Assembly: GCA_007130545.1 (NCBI GenBank) | Contig: SLSG01000287.1 | Coordinates: 1-9,181 of the forward strand | Source: Bacteroidales bacterium | Lineage (GTDB): Bacteria > Bacteroidota > Bacteroidia > Bacteroidales > UBA7960 | DNA: 9,181 nt | Reading direction: 5' to 3' | In this document: positions 8,101 to 9,181 of the stretch, piece after piece | Layout: every line of letters begins with the position of its first letter | How positions within the stretch are numbered: position 1 is the stretch's first letter | Notes under the pieces: model-generated | Seen by the model: the letters and a program-made list of their open reading frames with translations, nothing else | Databases searched by the model: none | Told to the model about the DNA's origin: nothing | Position numbers and translations under genes: made by a program

Positions 8101-8704
8101 CCTGCTGCAGATCAAGCCCCTGATAAAGAACATCATCGATGCCGACATCCACATCGACCGGATCGACAATGACCGCCTGCTGCTTTATTGCGAGAACGGC
8201 ATGGGCAACGGCAGAATCGATGACATCAGCGACGTGATCTATGTGGACATGGAGCAGTTCGACCAGCTGAAAACCGAAAAGATGCGCGATGAGATCGACA
8301 TGCTGAACAAGGCAATGGCCGAAGAAAACCGTAAGTATGTGTTGATTGGTCCCGGACGCTGGGGCACCCGTGACCGCTTCATCGGAATCCCCGTGGTTTG
8401 GTCACAGATATCCAAGGCCAAGATCATCGTCGAAGTGAGCATGGAGGAATTCCCACTGGATGCCTCCCTGGGCTCCCATTTTTTCCATAACGTAATCTCG
8501 ATGAATGTCGGATACTTCAGCGTGAAGCACAACGACCTGATCGATTACATCAACTGGGAGGTGTTGAAAACGGCGAAAGTCGTGAACAAGACGAAATATT
8601 TCAAACATGTCCGCTTTGACACCCCCATGGAGATTATCATGGACGGGAAAAAGCGCAATGCGCTGATATACCACAAACCAAAACCCCCGGAAGAGGACCT
8701 ATGA
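5132..8704 (+). CDS. Multidomain GAF-like / receiver / PEP-synthase-type ATP-grasp protein
   Basis: A 1190-residue soluble protein with no signal peptide or membrane helices. Domains by eye: a polar N-terminus (1-45); a GAF-like domain (about 48-165, with ARIKYG, FETIDGKEG and NNLSSLITGYL) of a type seen before histidine kinases; receiver-like domain 1 (about 221-350), with Met285 at the phosphoacceptor site; receiver-like domain 2 (about 366-515), with E374/D375, D445, S479/S480 and K498 in receiver-like places; a linker with HFSHWLMARGE (560-570); a PPDK/PEP-synthase N-terminal ATP-grasp (about 625-998), with GGKGRGL at 634-640, IRSSSLFEDS at 726-735, IEIEFAVD at 971-978 and LLQIKP at 991-996; and an unassigned C-terminal domain (1000-1190) with GPGRWGTRDR (1073-1082) and SHFFHN (1115-1120). 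It lacks the phospho-histidine domain and PEP/pyruvate barrel, so a PEP synthase annotation would probably be wrong. ATG 5132 is the first start after an in-frame TAA at 5117. The stop overlaps the next gene (ATGA). Domain calls are good; function is inferred to be signalling. Confidence 0.88.
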   Translation: MTDPKEINTPQKDENRSGVTGTAGVNDLGHPVPISQDEIQKILAEKTERLKELGAINKTTAILKEEKPIPDMLREIVQFLPPAWKHHDDAVARIKYGEDKFHSSSRFMETRWFQRKTFETIDGKEGIIEVFYLKEHPEVDEGPFIIEERHLINNLSSLITGYLNTHIGKSLLKKVAPPKIPAEEVMAEREHSAMSRQLLQKFLNKHNSDRDIYHDLMQYKVREILLVANLYDAYIIEQEGRFFEQVTGEYYQLNLSSAPRITGVSTPEEALEKMQEKHFDMVIVMMGVEKSTPIQLSRIIKQIYHNIPIFMLLNNNSDIAMFEDGNKPINSIDKVFVWNGDSKVFLAMVKYNEDRMNVENDIRIGMVRVILLVEDSAKYYSRYLPILYSIVIEQTQHLIEEVNTDELYKLLKMRVRPKVLLASNYSDAITLFNKYKENLLCLISDVKFEKDGKLDENAGLDLVSYAKASIPNLPTVLQSSDPENAQKAYLLKSTFVNKNSETLKQDLQSFINYYLGFGHFVYKDEEGRKDIAVARSMKEFQTHLKTIPEKSLIYHAKRDHFSHWLMARGEIQIAKRIKPLRVEDFTSPGSLREYLIGVIEQCIHDKQKGKVINFEESALLDETNVVSLAPGSLGGKGRGLAFINMIINSFDFSELVPEIRVRTPKTSIIGTEEFERFIQNNDLYNEIYKETDYETVKKRFLEGRLTDTLRKRLKAYLSIIEKPLAIRSSSLFEDSLMQPFAGIFDTFLLPNNHPDLNVRLEQTMNAIKLVFASIFSPTASAYFKAVNYKIEEEKMAVIIQEVAGKLYEESFYPHISGVAQSYNFYPYSYMKPDEGFASMAVGLGKYVVEGEKTYRFSPVHPQLEIYTPKDLFKNSQVHFYAIDMKKKELNLLEGEDAGLIKLEIDKAEQHGTLKHCASVYDFSSERTIPGITEAGPRVVNFANILKYDYIPLPKTIEVILDIISESMGTPIEIEFAVDLNKDKEGRASFYLLQIKPLIKNIIDADIHIDRIDNDRLLLYCENGMGNGRIDDISDVIYVDMEQFDQLKTEKMRDEIDMLNKAMAEENRKYVLIGPGRWGTRDRFIGIPVVWSQISKAKIIVEVSMEEFPLDASLGSHFFHNVISMNVGYFSVKHNDLIDYINWEVLKTAKVVNKTKYFKHVRFDTPMEIIMDGKKRNALIYHKPKPPEEDL

Positions 8705-9181
8705 ACCAGGTTTCAAAATACAAATACAACGAGCAGTACGCCACGGATACCTTTGAATTCCGGGAGATATCCTATCAGGACCTGATGCAAAGGCGCATCA
8801 TCAACGTGCTGCTGATTTGCAGCAACTACGATGCCTTTATGCTGGAAGAGGACGGGCGCATCAACGAAAAGATCTTTCTGGAATACACCTCGAAAAACCT
8901 TCGTTATCCCCCGCAGTTCACACAGGCCAGCTCCTCGGAAGAGGCCTTTGAACTATTGAATGAGAAGGACTTCGACCTGGTGATCACCATGCTCAATGTG
9001 GGAAAGATCGACGCCTTTGAAATGGCGAAAAAGGTGAAGAAGCGCTACCCCAAGATTCCGATCGTGGTGTTGACCCATTTCTCGCGGGAGGTGTCCATGA
9101 AACTGGCGAACGAGGACCTTAGCTCTATCGACCATGTGTTCTCCTGGCTGGGCAACTCCAGCCTGCTGCTGGCGATCATCA
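8701..9181 (+). CDS. Paralogous receiver-like domain protein (5' part, cut by window end)
   Basis: An open frame of 160 codons from the ATG at 8701, running off the window. It overlaps the preceding stop by ATGA, so it is very likely co-transcribed and translationally coupled. From residue 25 it aligns along its length with residues 213-350 of the upstream protein. Shared features are Y-x-DLMQ, the YDA turn after the first strand, SSEEAFELL against TPEEALEKM, DFDLVITM against HFDMVIVM, and a closing VF-x-W segment followed by LAIIK/LAMVK. The receiver phosphoacceptor position is again methionine (M97). It lacks the GAF-like domain that precedes this region in the neighbour. The family resemblance suggests that a second receiver and an ATP-grasp domain follow downstream, but that is not visible. 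No signal peptide. It was selected by overlap, homology and codon pattern; no other start is plausible. Confidence 0.85.
   Translation, partial: MNQVSKYKYNEQYATDTFEFREISYQDLMQRRIINVLLICSNYDAFMLEEDGRINEKIFLEYTSKNLRYPPQFTQASSSEEAFELLNEKDFDLVITMLNVGKIDAFEMAKKVKKRYPKIPIVVLTHFSREVSMKLANEDLSSIDHVFSWLGNSSLLLAII

Noticed and set aside
7004..8704. Annotation of the large protein as phosphoenolpyruvate synthase (ppsA)
   Set aside because: Only the ATP-grasp domain is shared. The phospho-histidine domain and PEP/pyruvate barrel required for the reaction are not present.

Overview
The window looks like chromosomal DNA of a Bacteroidota bacterium, probably Bacteroidales-like and of moderate GC. Three intergenic sites match the Bacteroidota sigma-factor -7 box TAnnTTTG exactly, start codons mostly lack a Shine-Dalgarno sequence, and the two large receiver/PEP-synthase-like proteins at the right end are of a type I associate with this phylum. 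This rests on sequence features and recall, not on a database search. I see no mobile element, tRNA, rRNA or CRISPR array, and coding density is high.

Layout, left to right. (1) A YqgE/AlgH-family gene (12-578, +) converges on shikimate kinase aroK (590-1105, -). (2) A compact divergent promoter region (1106-1214) separates aroK from a two-gene surface-glycan unit: a Wzx-like flippase (1215-2474, +) overlapping by ATGA a non-hydrolysing UDP-GlcNAc 2-epimerase (2471-3544, +). (3) NADP-type glutamate dehydrogenase gdhA (3554-4894, -) converges on the epimerase gene, with only 9 bases between the two stop codons. (4) An AT-rich 237-bp divergent region (4895-5131) holds a gdhA promoter candidate, a 7-bp inverted repeat and a 21-bp-phased direct repeat. 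(5) A 1190-residue multidomain protein follows (5132-8704, +): a GAF-like sensor domain, two receiver-like domains and a PEP-synthase-type ATP-grasp domain with an unassigned C-terminal domain. It overlaps by ATGA a second gene (8701 to beyond the window edge), whose visible part is a paralogue of the first receiver-like domain.

The left part is housekeeping: aromatic amino-acid synthesis, ammonium assimilation, and UDP-ManNAc supply with lipid-linked glycan export. The most interesting part is the right end. The large protein would probably be annotated as PEP synthase or pyruvate phosphate dikinase, but it has neither the phospho-histidine swivelling domain nor the PEP/pyruvate TIM barrel. 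It keeps the ATP-binding residues and is joined to sensory modules. I infer a nucleotide-dependent signalling or phosphotransfer protein acting with its translationally coupled paralogue; its true function is unknown.
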